Shown here: piece after piece, positions 30,175 through 42,800 of the stretch
Position numbering within the stretch: the stretch's first letter is position 1
How the letters are laid out: each line of letters opens with the position of its first letter
DNA from: Nelumbo lutea
Taxonomy: Eukaryota; Streptophyta; Magnoliopsida; Proteales; Nelumbonaceae
Direction: 5' to 3'
NCBI GenBank assembly: GCA_022828595.1
Contig: JAKGHH010000007.1
Location: 66,266,727-66,330,726 of the forward strand
Length of the DNA stretch: 64,000 nt
Program-made: the position numbers and the translations under genes
The notes under the pieces: generated by a model
What the model was told of the DNA's origin: nothing
Databases searched by the model: none
The model's input: the letters and a program-made list of their open reading frames with translations, nothing else

Positions 30175-31681
30175 ATGGCTAATGATGATTCTGCCTCATC
30201 TGGGGTTACATCAACCCGTGGTACAGTAGGTATGGGGACTGAAAGTATGACGTTCCCTAGGGGTGAGAAAAAAAAGCCGAACTGAAAAATCGGTTAACCG
30301 AATTGGTCGGTTTGGTTTTGGTTCGGTGTTTTTTAAAAACCAAAGGTACCGGTTCGATTAACCAATATAAAAAATTGGTGGTTAACCAAACCGACCAGTA
30401 TACATATATTTCTATATATTTTATATATTTATGTATATTATATATTATATATTTTTATATTTTATAAATTAATAAATATGCATTATATATATTTATAATA
30501 TATTAATAATTTTTATTATATATTTGTATATATTTTATAATATATTTTGTAAAAACTAAAAAACTGAAAAACCAATGAACCGAACTAACGGTTAACCGAC
30601 TAGTTTCGGTTCGGTTTCAGTTATCGGTTTTCCAAAAACCGATACTACCGGTTCAGTTCAAGAAAATGGCCCATGGTTTGGCTAACCGAACCATGAGCAC
30701 CCATTATGTTCCCTATGCCGATTACTCCTTTAAATGGTCTGAACTGCCTGGAGTGGGCCAAAGGTATAAAACTTTATGTAAAAACAAGGGGAAAAGCTGG
30801 TTACATAAATGGAAGGGTGAAAGAATCCAAGAGTAGGACTATTGAACATGATCGGTGGAACCACGAAAATAGTATGGTGATGTTTTGGCTTCTTTTATTC
30901 ATGGAATCTAATGTGAAAAAGAATTATATGTGGGCAAACACTGCAATTGAGATATGAGAACAGGCCAAAACAACCTATTCTGAGCAAAGGCACTATGATA
31001 AGATCTACTAGTTTCAAGCTGAATCTTCAACTTGTAAACATGGAAACCATAATTTATTAGCCTATTATTCAGCTCTTACCTCAGTTTGGAAGGAATTGGA
31101 CCACTATCAGGCTATAGAATGGAAACATGTGAATGATGCTAGAGCATATAAACCCCAAATATGAATCCCTTAGAGTTCAGATTTTAGGAAGTAAAGAGCT
31201 GTCTTCAGTTCTAGAGATGTATGCCCTTGTTTAGTCTGAGGAAAGTAGGTGGAGTGTGATGGTTACATCTAAGGGGGAGCAACAGGTAGCATTAGCTACA
31301 ATGGGTGGAAATAGTATGGGAAAGAAAAATGATTGTAGGAAAGCTGATGATAAGGATAAGTTGTTATGCACCCACTGCCATCATTCAAGACATACACATG
31401 ATACATGTTGGGAGTTCCAAGGTGGGCTCTAAAGAACCAAGAACAGAGTAAGGTACAAGGTCAGGAGAAGCTTAATACAACACACAATGTAGCAAATGTG
31501 GTAACCCAAGAAACTTAGTCTGTTGGGGTGCCAATTGATACTACTTGAGAGCACTTCATTGGTTCTGACCCCAAGGAAGACATTATGAACTCCTTCCGTA
31601 GTCACTTGGAATCATATGGTAGGGCTTTGTGCCAGATGAATAGATTTGCTATTGGTAACCCTTCTACTTTATTTGCGTCTA
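30175..31681 (+). pseudogene. Copia gag remnant of a second family
   Basis: ATG at 30175 opens MANDDSASSG...; a MITE interrupts it at 30258, and the frame resumes with 'FPMPITPLNGLNCLEWAKGI' and 'LYVKTRGKAGYI', the usual N-terminal Gag pattern (LNG.NYLEWAKS..LY...RGK.GYL.G). It stays open to 30956. After stops and shifts a zinc knuckle 'CTHCHHSRHTHDTC' (CX2CX4HX4C) appears near 31368-31410. In the family Gag forms the virus-like particle that packages RNA. The sequence ends at the assembly gap. It differs clearly from the MAN(G/R)..AKL Gag of the other copia copies. Confidence 0.75.
30258..30705. mobile_element. hAT-type MITE inside copia gag
   Basis: Inserted between ACGTTCCC (30250-30257) and ATGTTCCC (30706-30713), an 8-bp duplication with one mismatch. 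The ends TAGGGGTG and (reverse complement) AATGGGTG are imperfect inverted repeats. The subterminal CGGTTAACCGA/GGTTCGG-type motifs on both sides and an AT-rich centre (TATATATT runs) fit a non-autonomous hAT element of 448 bp. The Gag reading frame continues exactly across it. Confidence 0.8.
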
Positions 31682-31781
31682 NNNNNNNNNNNNNNNNNNN
31701 NNNNNNNNNNNNNNNNNNNNNNNNNNNNNNNNNNNNNNNNNNNNNNNNNNNNNNNNNNNNNNNNNNNNNNNNNNNNNNNNN
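31682..31781. other. Assembly gap, 100 Ns
   Basis: Exactly 100 undetermined bases, the conventional size for a gap of unknown length. The sequences on its two sides belong to different copia families, so they need not be neighbours in the genome as drawn. Confidence 0.99.
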
Positions 31782-34700
31782 GCTGAGTGAAGGAGAAGTC
31801 ACCACTTCCTATCTTGGGGAACTACTTGGCAAACTTATTGCAGCCGCGGCCATACAGGAAACCCCGTGGAATTATTGATTTTTAGAGGAAGGAATAATTG
31901 TACTGAAATAAGATTGTCATTTACGTACAAAAAATTTAAGAAGAAATTTGATTTCTCATCCTTCAAAACTGTGTGCAGATGGTTATTTCTGTCTTTTTTA
32001 GTAATTACCGATTACTAAATTAAAAGAAATAACAGATTCTATCGCATACGGGGGAACCTGGAGAAATCGGTCTCTATCGATTTTCTACATCCTTCTCTAG
32101 AAGCTAACAATAACTCGAAACTAGTACGTCGGCTGAAGATCTCCCAGAAAAGAAGAGAGCCCGTGATACAGTTAATCCCACGTGTCTATGGCATTACCGA
32201 CTTGGCCACATCAGTGTTGACCGAATCACAAGGTTGGTAAAGGATGGTCCTTTGGATTTTCTAACTGTTGAAAATCTTCCCACCTGTGAGCTTTGCCTAC
32301 AAGGCAAGATGACGAAACGACCATTTAACGGTAAGCCTAAAAGATGTACAGGCACATTTGACTTAATACATACGGATGTATGTGGTCCCCTGAGTGTTAG
32401 GACACGAAATCAACACGTGTATTTCATCACCTTCACAAATGATTTCTCACGATATGGTTACATGTACCTAATGAAACACAAGTCTGAATCCTTTGAAAAG
32501 TTCAAAGAGTTTAGACAAGAGGTCGAGAAACAGTTGGGGAGAGAAATTAAAGCCCTTCGATCTGATCGAGGTGGCGAGTATCTCTTTGACGAATTCAGGG
32601 ATTACTTAAGGTAAAATGGGATAGTATCACAATTAGCTCCTCCTGTTACACCACAACTTAACGGTATTTCAGAGAGGAGGAATAGGACCTTATTAGATAT
32701 GGTCTGGTCGCTTCTCATACACTCAGAGTTACCCACATCCTTTTGGGGTTACGCATTAGAGACTGCGATTTACGTGCTGAATCGGGTTCCAACCAAATCG
32801 GTTCCGAATTACTCCATATGAAACTTTGGACCGGAAAGAAACCAAGTGTCAGACACTTGAAGATTTGGGGTTGTCCAGCACACGTTAAAAGAACGAGTGC
32901 AGACAAGTTGGAATCTAAGACCAGCCGTTGCCTATGTGTTGGCTACCCAAAAGGCTCTGTAGGTTACCTTTTCTATGACCCAAGTGAGCAGAAAGTGTTC
33001 TGCAGTCGAAATGGCGCAATTCTTGGAAACCGACTATATCCTGGACACCCATCGTCAGGAAGTTGTTCTTGATGAGAACTCAGGAGCAGTGGGAGATGTC
33101 CCACAAGTTCCACGGTAGTGACCCAACTTAGAAGATCCACTCGGGCATCCAGGCCACTTGTCCATTATGGTTATGATCAGGATAGTTACCTGGTGGAAAA
33201 ACCTTGACTAGTGAGGAGGATCCCGTGACTTACGCGGAAGCTATGTTGGACATAGATTTCTAGAAGTGGGTGGAGGCGATGAGAGCAGAGATGGACTCAA
33301 TGGAGGCCAATGGAGTCTGGACTCTAGTAGAATCTACCCTCCGGGGTAAAAGCAATCGGTTGCAAATGGATTTACAAGAGGAAGAAGGGCCCCGATGGTA
33401 GGGTTGAGACCTTCAAAGCTCGTCTAGTAGCGAAAGGGTACACTCAAAAAGAGGGCATCGATTATGAGGAAACCTTTTTGCTTGTGGCCATGCTTAAATC
33501 CATTAGGATCCTGCTAACCGTAGCAGCATACCATGATTATGAGATTTGGTAGATGGATGTCAAAACTGCTTTCTTCAATGGAGATCTTATTGAAGATCTC
33601 TATATGCAGCAGCCGCAAGGCTTTATTGCTGCAGGTCAGGAAAATATGGTATGTAAACTCAATAGATCCATTTATAGACTTAAGCAAGTTTCTAGAAGTT
33701 AGAACATCTGTTTTGACTCTGCCACCAAATCGTTTGACTTCGAGTAGAATCCGGATGAACCCTGTGTCTACAGGAAGTATAGTGGAGATAAGGTTACCTT
33801 CTTGGTTCTATATGTAGATAACATTCTACTCATTGGGAATGATGTAGGAATGTTGACTACGGTAAAAGTATGGCTTTCACAGTAATTCTCCATTAAAGAT
33901 CTTGGAGAAGCCTCCTATATACTGGGTCTTCGACTCTATAGAGATAGATCGAAGCAGATAATAGAATTATCCCAATCTGCCTACATTAACAAAACAGTCA
34001 AGAGATATAGCATGGAAAACTCCAAGAAAGGAAATGTTCCTTTCAGGCATGGAGTCACTCTCTCCAAAAAGATGTCTCCCAAGACTTCTGAGGAGATTGA
34101 TGGCATGAAAGACGTTCCCTATGCCTCTGCCGTAGGGAGCATCATGTATGCCATGCTATGCACTCGTCCTGACATTGCTTATGCAGTGAGTGTAGTAAGC
34201 AGATTTTAGGCCAACCCAGGGCAGGAGCATTGGACTGCTGTGAAAAACATACTTAAGTACCTTGGAAGGACAAAAGAGTTTTGTCTAGTATTCGATGGTA
34301 ATTCACTACAGACCCAAGGGTATACAGATGTTGATTTCCAATCAGATCCAGATGATAGAAAGTCTACATCTGGATATGTTTTCACGATAGGATTGTGTGT
34401 TGTTTGCTGGAAAAGCAGCAAATAGGGGTCCACTACAGACTCCACGACCGAGGCCGAGTACATTGCTGCAAGTGAGGCTGCCAAAGAAGCTATGTGGATG
34501 AAGAAGTTCGTTCACAAGTTAGGAATAGTTTCTTCCAGCACATCACCCATCCCATTGTTGTGTGACAACAATTGAGCCATTGCTCAGGCTAAGGAGCCAC
34601 GAGCCCAGTCGAAGTCGAAGCACATTGAGAGGAAGTACCACGTACTGCGAAAGATTGTTATTATAGGGGACATCCTGATTCAGAAGGTAGCGTCAGTGGA

Positions 34701-34800
34701 AAATGTAGCAGACCAATTAACAAAGCCACTATCACAGAAAGTGTTTGATAAACACGTGGAAAACATGAGACTCTAGCTAGTACCTGATTGGACCTAAGTG
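31782..34800 (+). pseudogene. Copia pol half (protease end to RNase H)
   Basis: The translation begins at 'LSEGEV', just after the protease active site, and continues with a broken GAG-pre-integrase segment, integrase (32234-32614: 'PTCELCLQGK', 'LIHTDVCGPL', 'SDRGGEYLFDEF'), a C-terminal integrase part (32743-33072), reverse transcriptase with YVDN at 33811-33822 in place of YVDD, and RNase H ('SIMYAMLCTRPDIAYAVS', 'STSGYVFTIG'). There are at least ten stops or frameshifts. No gag is attached. The missing half matches the gag-only copy at 38693-39569 on the other strand. Confidence 0.85.
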
Positions 34801-34811
34801 CAAGTGGGAGC
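34801..34811 (+). other. Polypurine tract of the copia copy
   Basis: CAAGTGGGAGC lies directly before the TGTTAG start of the LTR; the same tract precedes the 3' LTR of the full-length copy (54066-54076, minus strand). Confidence 0.75.
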
Positions 34812-35969
34812 TGTTAGATAGTTTTGTATGCCCTTAGCTTCAATCAAAATGATGTACTTTATGAGTTTATTGTAAATGAATAAAAGTGCATATTTGATTC
34901 ATGTTCCCTTGGTATGTTTCTGTGTAATACCCTTAAACTGGACACTTAATGAGACTCGTGTTAGTTTAGGATGTTCACAGCCAGTGGATCGGTCTGGGGA
35001 GACCTATCCTGACAAGGCTGACACTGTGGTACCACCAAGTCAGTTGGGGTGGCCTGTCTCAGCTGCTTGGGTGAGACCCTAGGCACTTATAGTGTAGGAT
35101 TAATTGAATCTATAAACTGGACCCGTATTGCCCCGGACCTTGGAGATTGATGGGCAAAACTGAAAAGTTACACCCGACCCCTAGACTCGATTATGATACT
35201 GCACTAGGTGTCAGATTGGGTTGTCTTTGATGTACCAATCAGTGAGATCCTTAGCGGGGGTCAAAACCTGGGTATGTTGGGATAGTCCAAGAATTCATCT
35301 GAGTGGGTGATCATAGTGACAGGATCAGCCCCTTTGTGAGACAAAGGTAATGATCAAGGATGAACTCTCACTACTGGAAGCCAAGACTGCTGGCAGCCGA
35401 TTTCAATTGTTGAAATTTGTTTTTTTTGCAAAGTATATTTTATATGAGATATAAAAGTATATATGGTTTCTAAAAGGTTTGCAAAAGGTTTTAATTCCCG
35501 AGATCCATATAAGTGGAGAGTGCAACACTGTTCCTTGCAGCCGGGGGAGAGGTCCTCTCTTGTCGGGCAGTGTATGATCATTATGGGCTGAGAGGTTAAG
35601 TGTAAGACCATTGAGGATAACACCTGATGGGCTAATCTTGCATCTGCCCACAGTCCCTGGGTGTTAGAAGGTGGCTTGGCCCAGGGACCACTTAGTGTAA
35701 GTGTTGGGCCCATAGAGCCCATTTGATGGGTTTCAGGGGGTACACTGTCTTCAGCAGTGCATTCGGCCAGGTCTTGTAACAAAGGCTGGGCTGAACCCAT
35801 GTGGCTGATGTGTAGATCAATGCTTGGGTCCCACGCCATACAAGGAAGCCCAACTGGGCAAAAGTTTGGAGGCTTTTTGAGTACATAACCTTAAATGGGC
35901 CTTAAGCCCATTTCGAACTGGGCTGATTTGATCAGTCATTTAAAGGGGGTGAATTCTGAAGTGGGTCAG
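34812..35969 (+). mobile_element. Copia 3' LTR, first part
   Basis: Begins TGTTAGATAG after the polypurine tract and runs to GTGGGTCAG, where a solo LTR is inserted. It resumes at 37918. The joined length is about 1.93 kb, equal to the other full LTRs. It holds a 68-codon open frame at 34876-35082 that recurs in other copies. Confidence 0.88.
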
Positions 35970-37917
35970 TGTTAGACAGTTATGTATGCCCTCAGCTTCA
36001 ATCTGATTTGATGTACTTTTGTTATTTAGTGGAAATAAATAAAGTGCATGTTTGATTCATGTCGTTTGGTTTAATTCTGGGCAAAACCCTAAAACTGGAC
36101 ATTTATAGAGATTCATGTTAGTTTTAAATGTTCACAGCCGTTGGATAAGTCTGGGGAGATTTATCCTGCCAAGGCTGATGCTGGTGTGGCACCAAGTGTT
36201 GGGATGGCCTGTCTCAGCCACCAAGGTAAGACCCGAGGCACATGCAGTATGGGATTACTTGAATCCTTGAACCGGACCAGATTTCCAGTCTTGCCCTGGG
36301 CCTTGGAGATAGATGGGCAAAACTAGAAAGTTACACCTGACCCTAGACTCGATTATGACACTTCACTAGGTGTTGGATCAGGCTGCCTTTGATATGCCAA
36401 TCAGTGAGATCCTTAGCGGGGATCAAAACCTGGGTATGTTGGGGCAGTTTGAGAATTCATCTGAGTGGGTGATCATAGTGACAAAATCAGCCTCTTTGTC
36501 GGACAAAGGGTAATGATCGGGAATGCACTCTCTCTGATGGAAACCAAACTGCCGGCAATTGATTTCAATCGTTGGAATTTTGTTTTGCAAAATTAATATA
36601 TTTATATTTATATGTACGGTTTCAAATTGTTTGCAAATCGTTTTAATTCCCGGTTCATGTGAGAGGGAAGTGCGGCACTGTTCCTTGCAGCCGAGGGAGA
36701 GGTCCTCTCTTGTCGGGCAGTGCTTGATCATTAAGGGCTGAGAGGTTAAGTGTAAGACCATTGAGGATAATACCTGATGGGCTAATCTTGCACCTGCCCA
36801 CAGTCCCTGGGTTTTTATAAGATGGCTTGGCCCAGGGACCACTTAATGTAAGTGTTGGGCCCATAGGGTCCATATGATGGACTCAAGGGGTTCATTGAGT
36901 TTTTCAGTGAATTCGGCTGGGCCTTGTATTAAAGGTTGGGCCGAACCCATGTGGCTGGTGTGTAGATCAATGCTTGGGTCCCACGCCATACAAAGAAGCC
37001 CAACTGGGCAGCAGATTGGAATGTAATTAGACACTGAACACTTAATGGGCCAGAAGCCCATTTCGAGGTGGGCTGATATGATCACCCATCCTTGGGCGAA
37101 TTTGAGATTGAAGTTAGTAAAAGGATTGGGCCTTTAGCCTTATCCACTCTTAGAGACCAAATTCAATTTAGATTTGAATCTGGTAACCTCCTGATAAGAT
37201 CAGGAGTAAGCTAACTCTATCTGTAGAAAGGATTAAGATTATCCCCTATCCAAACTACTGATTTGGATTGGGATAACTCCTAATAAGGAGGTTTCTTAAT
37301 CAAGAAGAAAGGAGGAGAAAAACGAACCAAGAAGGAGAGAAATACAACAGATTTCGAACCAAGGAAAATCGCAAGAAAGGTTCCTGCGAATAGAGATCAG
37401 ATTTCATATTCTCTAGAAAAGAGAAAAGCAGTTCAGCCTTTTCAATTTTGGAGATCTCCTCCTGCTGCCGCCATCTACCATTGCAAGATTAGATCTTTGC
37501 AGAAAAAGAGAGTCAAGAAATCTGTTCTTGACATCAGTCTTGCAAGAAAGACTGAAAAGGATTCAGTTTTTAGTTTTTCCAGTGGATTCTTGTGAAGGAT
37601 CCAGTGTGTAGGACGCACCCTGCTGTTTCTGTTCCATCCACAGCTTTGTCATCTTCAGTATGAAGGGATCTTGGAGCATTCTTTGGTTGTGAACACCAAC
37701 TTTGGGAGATAGTGCTTCTCTGGATCAGGTATATTCCTCCCATTTATTTTTGGGTACAGATTTGGTTTGATTATGGTTCAAGTAGGATCCTTGAATATTG
37801 TATTCTAAATTTAGGGAATATGATTCCCAGTTGGGAGAAGGTAGAAAATTTTTGAAATTTGCCCGCCCATTCCGCAACCTTTATGGCGTCCATTCGATGG
37901 ATCCTACCATTCTTTCA
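35970..37917 (+). mobile_element. Solo LTR (variant subfamily) inside an LTR
   Basis: Runs from TGTTAGACAGTTATG to CCATTCTTTCA, 1,948 bp, with no internal region. It is flanked by GTCAG on the left and GTCCAG on the right, which fits the 5-bp duplication with one extra base. The host LTR continues exactly across it (GGGTCAG to CTAAAAGG). Its U5 part matches the LTR at 42801-43091 better than the common form, so two LTR subfamilies exist. A solo LTR arises by recombination between the two LTRs of an element. Confidence 0.85.
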
Positions 37918-38692
37918 GTCCAGCTAAAAGGATTGGGCTTAGACCCTATCCACTCAGAGAGTCCAAGATCTAAATGAGATTTAGATCTGGAACCTCCTAA
38001 TTATATTAGAGATAGCTGATCTGATCTGCAGATAAAATAAGGATTATCCCTTATCACTAAGGGACTTCTAACCCAAATATGATTTGGATTAGCAACTCCT
38101 AATTTGATTAGGAGCTGATCCCTTTGAGATTATAAAAGGGGAAGGGGGCGGCAGCCTTTTATCATCATCAACAGCATTCTTCTCTTAAAAAAGAGAGAAT
38201 TGAGAGATTTCCTGCATACTGCGAATTCTCTCCTGTCGCCACCTTCCTGCCATTGCCATTCCTTCAGTTCGATCTCCAGTTCTTGGGAGCAATTAAGATT
38301 TGATCTTGATCTCAATCTTTTGGGAAAAGATTGGTCGGAGCTGTACTCACAAATCGTCCAGTTGATTCTTTGTGAAGGGTCAAGTTCTTTTGAAGAACGT
38401 TGTTGATTCTGCTCCATCCTTTACTGCGCCATCTTCAGTGGGAGCAGATTTTGGATCCTTCCTTGGGTGTGAACACCTCCATTAGATAGTATTTCTTCGT
38501 ATCAGGTATAATCCTCTCCCACTCCTTTTGGTTCAGATCTGGTTCAGTTTATGGTTCAAGATTGATCCTTGAAAATATGATTTTCTAAATAGGGAATACG
38601 ATTCCCAGTTGAAGGGAGAGATAAATTTTTTGAAATTCGCCCCTTATTCCGCAATCTTTGGGCGTCCATAGGATGGATCTCTCATCCCTTCA
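37918..38692 (+). mobile_element. Copia 3' LTR, second part
   Basis: Continuation of the LTR interrupted at 35969; includes a TATA box and ends CATCCCTTCA. The next base starts a minus-strand gag piece. Confidence 0.85.
38131..38137 (+). promoter_or_regulatory. TATA box of the copia LTR
   Basis: TATAAAA followed by GGGGAAGGGGG. The same box is present in the minus-strand LTRs at 52681-52687, 59845-59851 and 61885-61891. It lies about 560 bp before the LTR end, so U3 is about 1.4 kb. Confidence 0.7.
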
Positions 38693-39569
38693 ATTCAGCC
38701 TTCTGCTTACCTTGAACCCTTGTAGTGAGTTACACGCATGAGTTGAAGCCCCGGAGTCAATACACCAGCACATAGAAGCCACCAATAAATTGGTTTCTAT
38801 GACACAAGATTCGAAATTATCTTTCTTGGATTCTAGGTACTGAGGACAGTTCCTCTTCCAATGGCCGGATTGTTTACAGAAGTGGCACGCATCTGCTGTC
38901 TTGTCCTTCTTCTGCTTCTTGGGCTTGGTAGTCTTCTTCTGAGGCTTCTTTGCCTTCCTCTTCTTCTTGCCAGTTTTGTTAGCTTCAACAAGCATAACTA
39001 CAGGCTCATCCTTCTTAAGTTAGTCCTCGGCCCTCTGCAACATATTGCTCAGCTCTGGGACGCTGACATTCAGCTTGTTCATATTGTAGTTTAATATGAA
39101 CCCATTGAAGCAAGGAGTTCAGAATGACATCCACTTGAGTGCCAAGATCTAGTTCGGATCCAAGGGCTTCCAACTCGTTAATGTATCCCATCATCCGAAG
39201 ACAATGGTCATGAACTTTCAGCCCCTTGGACATCTACCGAGTAGAACGGTTCTGCTCTTCGTACATTGTTTTCAGACTGTCCAATATGTCCTTAGCGAGT
39301 TCGATCTGATTGAACTGCCTCTGTATTGAGTTGTTCAAAGAAGCAACGACATAGCAGCGGGCTAGGGAGTTTTTATCCTCCCAATCTTTGAATTCTCTCC
39401 TTCAGGCTTCAGAAGTCCTATCACCCGGACGCTCCGAGGCAGGAGACTTGACTGCCTTGTCCAATTTTTCAGATGTTAAAACTAGCATTAGGTTACAGTA
39501 CCAGTCGGCATAGTTTGGGCCCTTAAGCTTGTTGTCGTCAAAAAGCTTTGCAAATTGTCTGTTTGCCAT
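38693..39569 (-). pseudogene. Copia gag half with protease start
   Basis: Starts MANRQFAKLFDDNKL at 39569, frameshifts near 39405, continues in the frame 39233-39015 ('VHDHCLRMMGYINELEALGS') and ends in the frame 38995-38690. That last part has a Lys-rich stretch, an intact zinc knuckle CHFCKQSGHWKRNC and the aspartic protease motif CIDSGASTHAC. The frame stops abruptly at 'SRRL', where a plus-strand LTR begins. Everything that normally follows is absent on this strand. Confidence 0.85.
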
Positions 39570-41350
39570 TTTCTGATAAAACAGCAAATATCAGTCCACA
39601 ACCTTATTTGATTCATGTTCAAGTCACAGATATGTATTTTAATCTATGCTCCATTCCCATTTTTTTTTCATCTCTGAGTTTTCCCTCCTGCTTAGGGACG
39701 GAGACAGCAACTTGTCTCTAGAAATGTGGGAAACCACATAGGGTGCATGGAGCCTACTGTTTCAGCAGCAAAACCCCACCACCTTTCTGTGAAGGATCAC
39801 ATCCACTCATCATATGAGTTTTCCCTTTGGCCTCTGCCAGACAAGGTTCAGTGCTATTTTCAGGTAAACCTTTCTGTCTAGTGAGTGCTCACCCATCATA
39901 TTCGTGAATGCCAAGGTACCGTGAGAGAGTTCCCATTTTCTGGTGAAGCCCCTCCCACATCGGTCTATGACGCCCCTATCATCTTATGAAACACTTAGAC
40001 AAGCCCAACAGCAAATGGATAGCCCATTTTCTGGTGCATTTCCTCATTATTAAAGGGTCCATCCTCATGCTAATGATGGAAGGCGTTTAGAGAGTTCATG
40101 ACATGAATTTCCCTATCACATGCACTCATATTTATTGGAGGGAACAAGAATTACGCCCTAGTCTAATTTAGGTCAAACCAAAGTGGCTCCCACTGACTTT
40201 CATAAAGCCAGATTTTGGTGGGCCCAAATCGGCTAGGGTTCCACACATAACCTCTTCAGGAGGTGTGGGGCCCACCACAGAGGTAGGTCATCCAATGACC
40301 AGTAGGGACATCATAGCAATGATGTGCGTTCAGCCATGGTGTGCATAAGAGCCACTATCGAATCAGCATGGGCCAAGCACTTACGGCCCATGAATGTAGC
40401 ACATCACACATCCATACATCACATGCAAGGAAGAATTGATTCAATCAATCAATTATCTGTAATGGCCATTTGAAGCCCATTTTAATTCATAATATTAACA
40501 ATTAATATCATCTAGGTATATGGGATGAATCAGGGATACCCAGTTCGGCCCATATAGCTTGTTCCTTTGAAGTGGGCTCTTGGCAGTTTTAATAGTTTAA
40601 AACTGGGCCTTACAGGTTGGGCCAAATTAACCATTTAATTAAACTTCAATCCTTAGGCCCATTTGTGGGAAAATTAGGGCTGACTTTCTTCCTTGAATAA
40701 ACCCTAGATTCGGTCCAAACAATTTGAACCAATCTTGGTTCGAATGGGTCTAGGGTTTGATCTTTAATTAAATATTTAATTCAAGAAAATAATCTGAAAT
40801 TAAAGAACTGATAAAAGAAAACAAGAATCAATTAATCCAGGGCAGTCCCTACAATCCATCCTGCAAAACAGAGGTTAGATCATAGAATGCAGTTTCATAA
40901 ACTGCAAATCACAGGTAGCGAATGTCCCATCTGTGAAATCTCCTTCCTTGTGCCGCCATCTTCGATCAAAAAATAAATTAAATAGAAAACCTAATTTCTA
41001 TTATAATTACATCAGATCGAATACCTAATACATTGAGTCTGAAAATAAATATATATATATATATATATTTACAGACCAAATGTAATGAATAAATCAAGAA
41101 ACTGCAAATCTTGCAAGCTCCCTGCGCAAACCAAGAATTCGATCTCCTCTTGTATGAACAACCCATAAATCAAGAAAATCATAAATAATTATTAAATACA
41201 ATAATCAGGTTTATATAAAATTAATTTCAGATTATTCGCCAATAATTTTGGTAATAAATTTCCCAAAACCCATATCTGCACAAATCGGGTAGAAGACCTT
41301 CTGCCCATTTGTGCAGGTTCAGATCTGAATTAAATTGATTCAAGATTTGA
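39570..41350 (-). other. Copia untranslated leader
   Basis: About 1.8 kb between primer-binding site and gag, colinear with the leaders at 43109-44867 (plus) and 57911-59265 (minus, about 0.4 kb shorter). Contains an AT dinucleotide run at 41048-41068. No conserved long frame is visible. Confidence 0.75.
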
Positions 41351-41367
41351 CTTGGCTCTGATACCAC
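41351..41367 (-). other. Primer-binding site (tRNA-Met type)
   Basis: Minus-strand TGGTATCAGAGCCAAG directly after the LTR end. This matches the 3' end of plant initiator tRNA-Met used by most copia elements. Confidence 0.85.
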
Positions 41368-42795
41368 TGAAGGGATGGGATATCCATCACATGGATGCCC
41401 AAATCTTGCGGAATGGATAGGGTGAATTTCAAAAAAATTTCTCCCATCTTTGTAGGGAATCGAATTCCCTATTTTAGAAAACATATTTTCAAGGATCAAT
41501 CTTGAATCAAGAACCAAATCAGATCTGAACCAACAGAAGTAGGAGGGAGGATATACCTGATACAGAGAATCAATGTCTCCCAATGGAGGTGTTCACGCCC
41601 AAGGAAGGATCCAAAATCTGCTCCCACTGAAAATGGCGCAGTGAAGGATGGAGCAGAATCAACAACGTTCTTCCAAAAGAACTTGACCCTTCGCAAGAAT
41701 CAATTGGATGGATTGTGGGTACACCTCCAATCAATCTTTTCCCAAAAGATTGGAATCAAGATCATATCTTGATTTCTCCCAAGAATTGGAGATCAAACTA
41801 AAGGCAATGGCGACGGCAGGAGAGAATTCGCAGGGTGTAGAAAATCTCTCTTTCTATGATTATTTAGCTCTGAAGAGAATTAAACATCAAAATCACAAAA
41901 CCTATGTTCACCCCTTTTGTTTTTCATAATCTTAAAGGGATCAGCTCCTAATCTCATTAGGAGTTGCTAATCCAAATCATATTTGGGCTAGAAGTCCCTT
42001 TAAGTGATAAGGGATAACCCTTATCTTATCTGTAGATTAGATCAGCCATCTCCTAATCTAATTAGGAGGTTTCCAGATCTAAATCTCATTTAGATCGTGG
42101 ACTCTCTAAATGGATAGGGTCTAGACCCAATCCTATCAGCTGATCCATCTAAGAATTCACCCCTTTTGACTGATCAAATCAGCCCAGTTCAAAATGGGCT
42201 TAAGGCCCATATAAGGTTATGTGCTCAATTAGCCTTCCAAATTGCTGCCCAGTTGGGCTTCCTTGTATGGCGTGGGACCCAAACATTGATCTACACATCA
42301 GCCTTCCAAACTGCTATCCAAACATACCCAGGTTTTGACCCTCGTTAAGAATCTCATTGATTGGTACATCAAAGACAGCCCGATCCGACATCTAGTGTAG
42401 CATCATAATTGAGTCTAGGGGTCAGGTGTAACTTTTCAGTTTTGCCCATCTATCACCAAGGTCCATGGCAATACTGGAAATCTGGTCCGGTTCAAAGGTT
42501 CTAATAATCCTACACTGTATGTGCCTAGGGTCTCACCCTGGCAGCTGAGACAGGCCACCCCAACCGACTTGGTGACACTACAGTGTTTGCCTTGTCAGGA
42601 TAGATCTCCCCAGACTGACCCACTGACTGTGAACATTCTAAACTAACACGAGTCTCATTAAGTGTCCAGTTTAAGGGTATTACATAGAAACATACCAAGG
42701 GAACATGAATCAAATATGCACTTTTGTTCATTTACAATAAACTCGTAAAGTTCATCATCTTGATTGAAGCTAAGGGCATAAAAAACTATCGAACA
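41368..42795 (-). mobile_element. Copia 5' LTR with internal deletion
   Basis: From TGAAGGG (41368) to the TGTTCGATAG terminus at 42795, 1,428 bp. Compared with complete LTRs it lacks about 500 bp at the join near 42300-42320, where CACATCAGCC runs straight into the block before ACATACCCAGGTTTTGACC. The 68-codon U3 frame is at 42525-42731. Confidence 0.85.
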
Positions 42796-42800
42796 GCTGG

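Noticed and set aside
35354..35839. 161-codon frame antisense to the LTR
   Set aside because: Homologous stretches in other LTR copies are broken in different places, and no domain is recognisable; kept only as part of the LTR-ORF finding.
41045..41070. AT dinucleotide run as a regulatory element
   Set aside because: A simple microsatellite in the copia leader, absent in the other copies.
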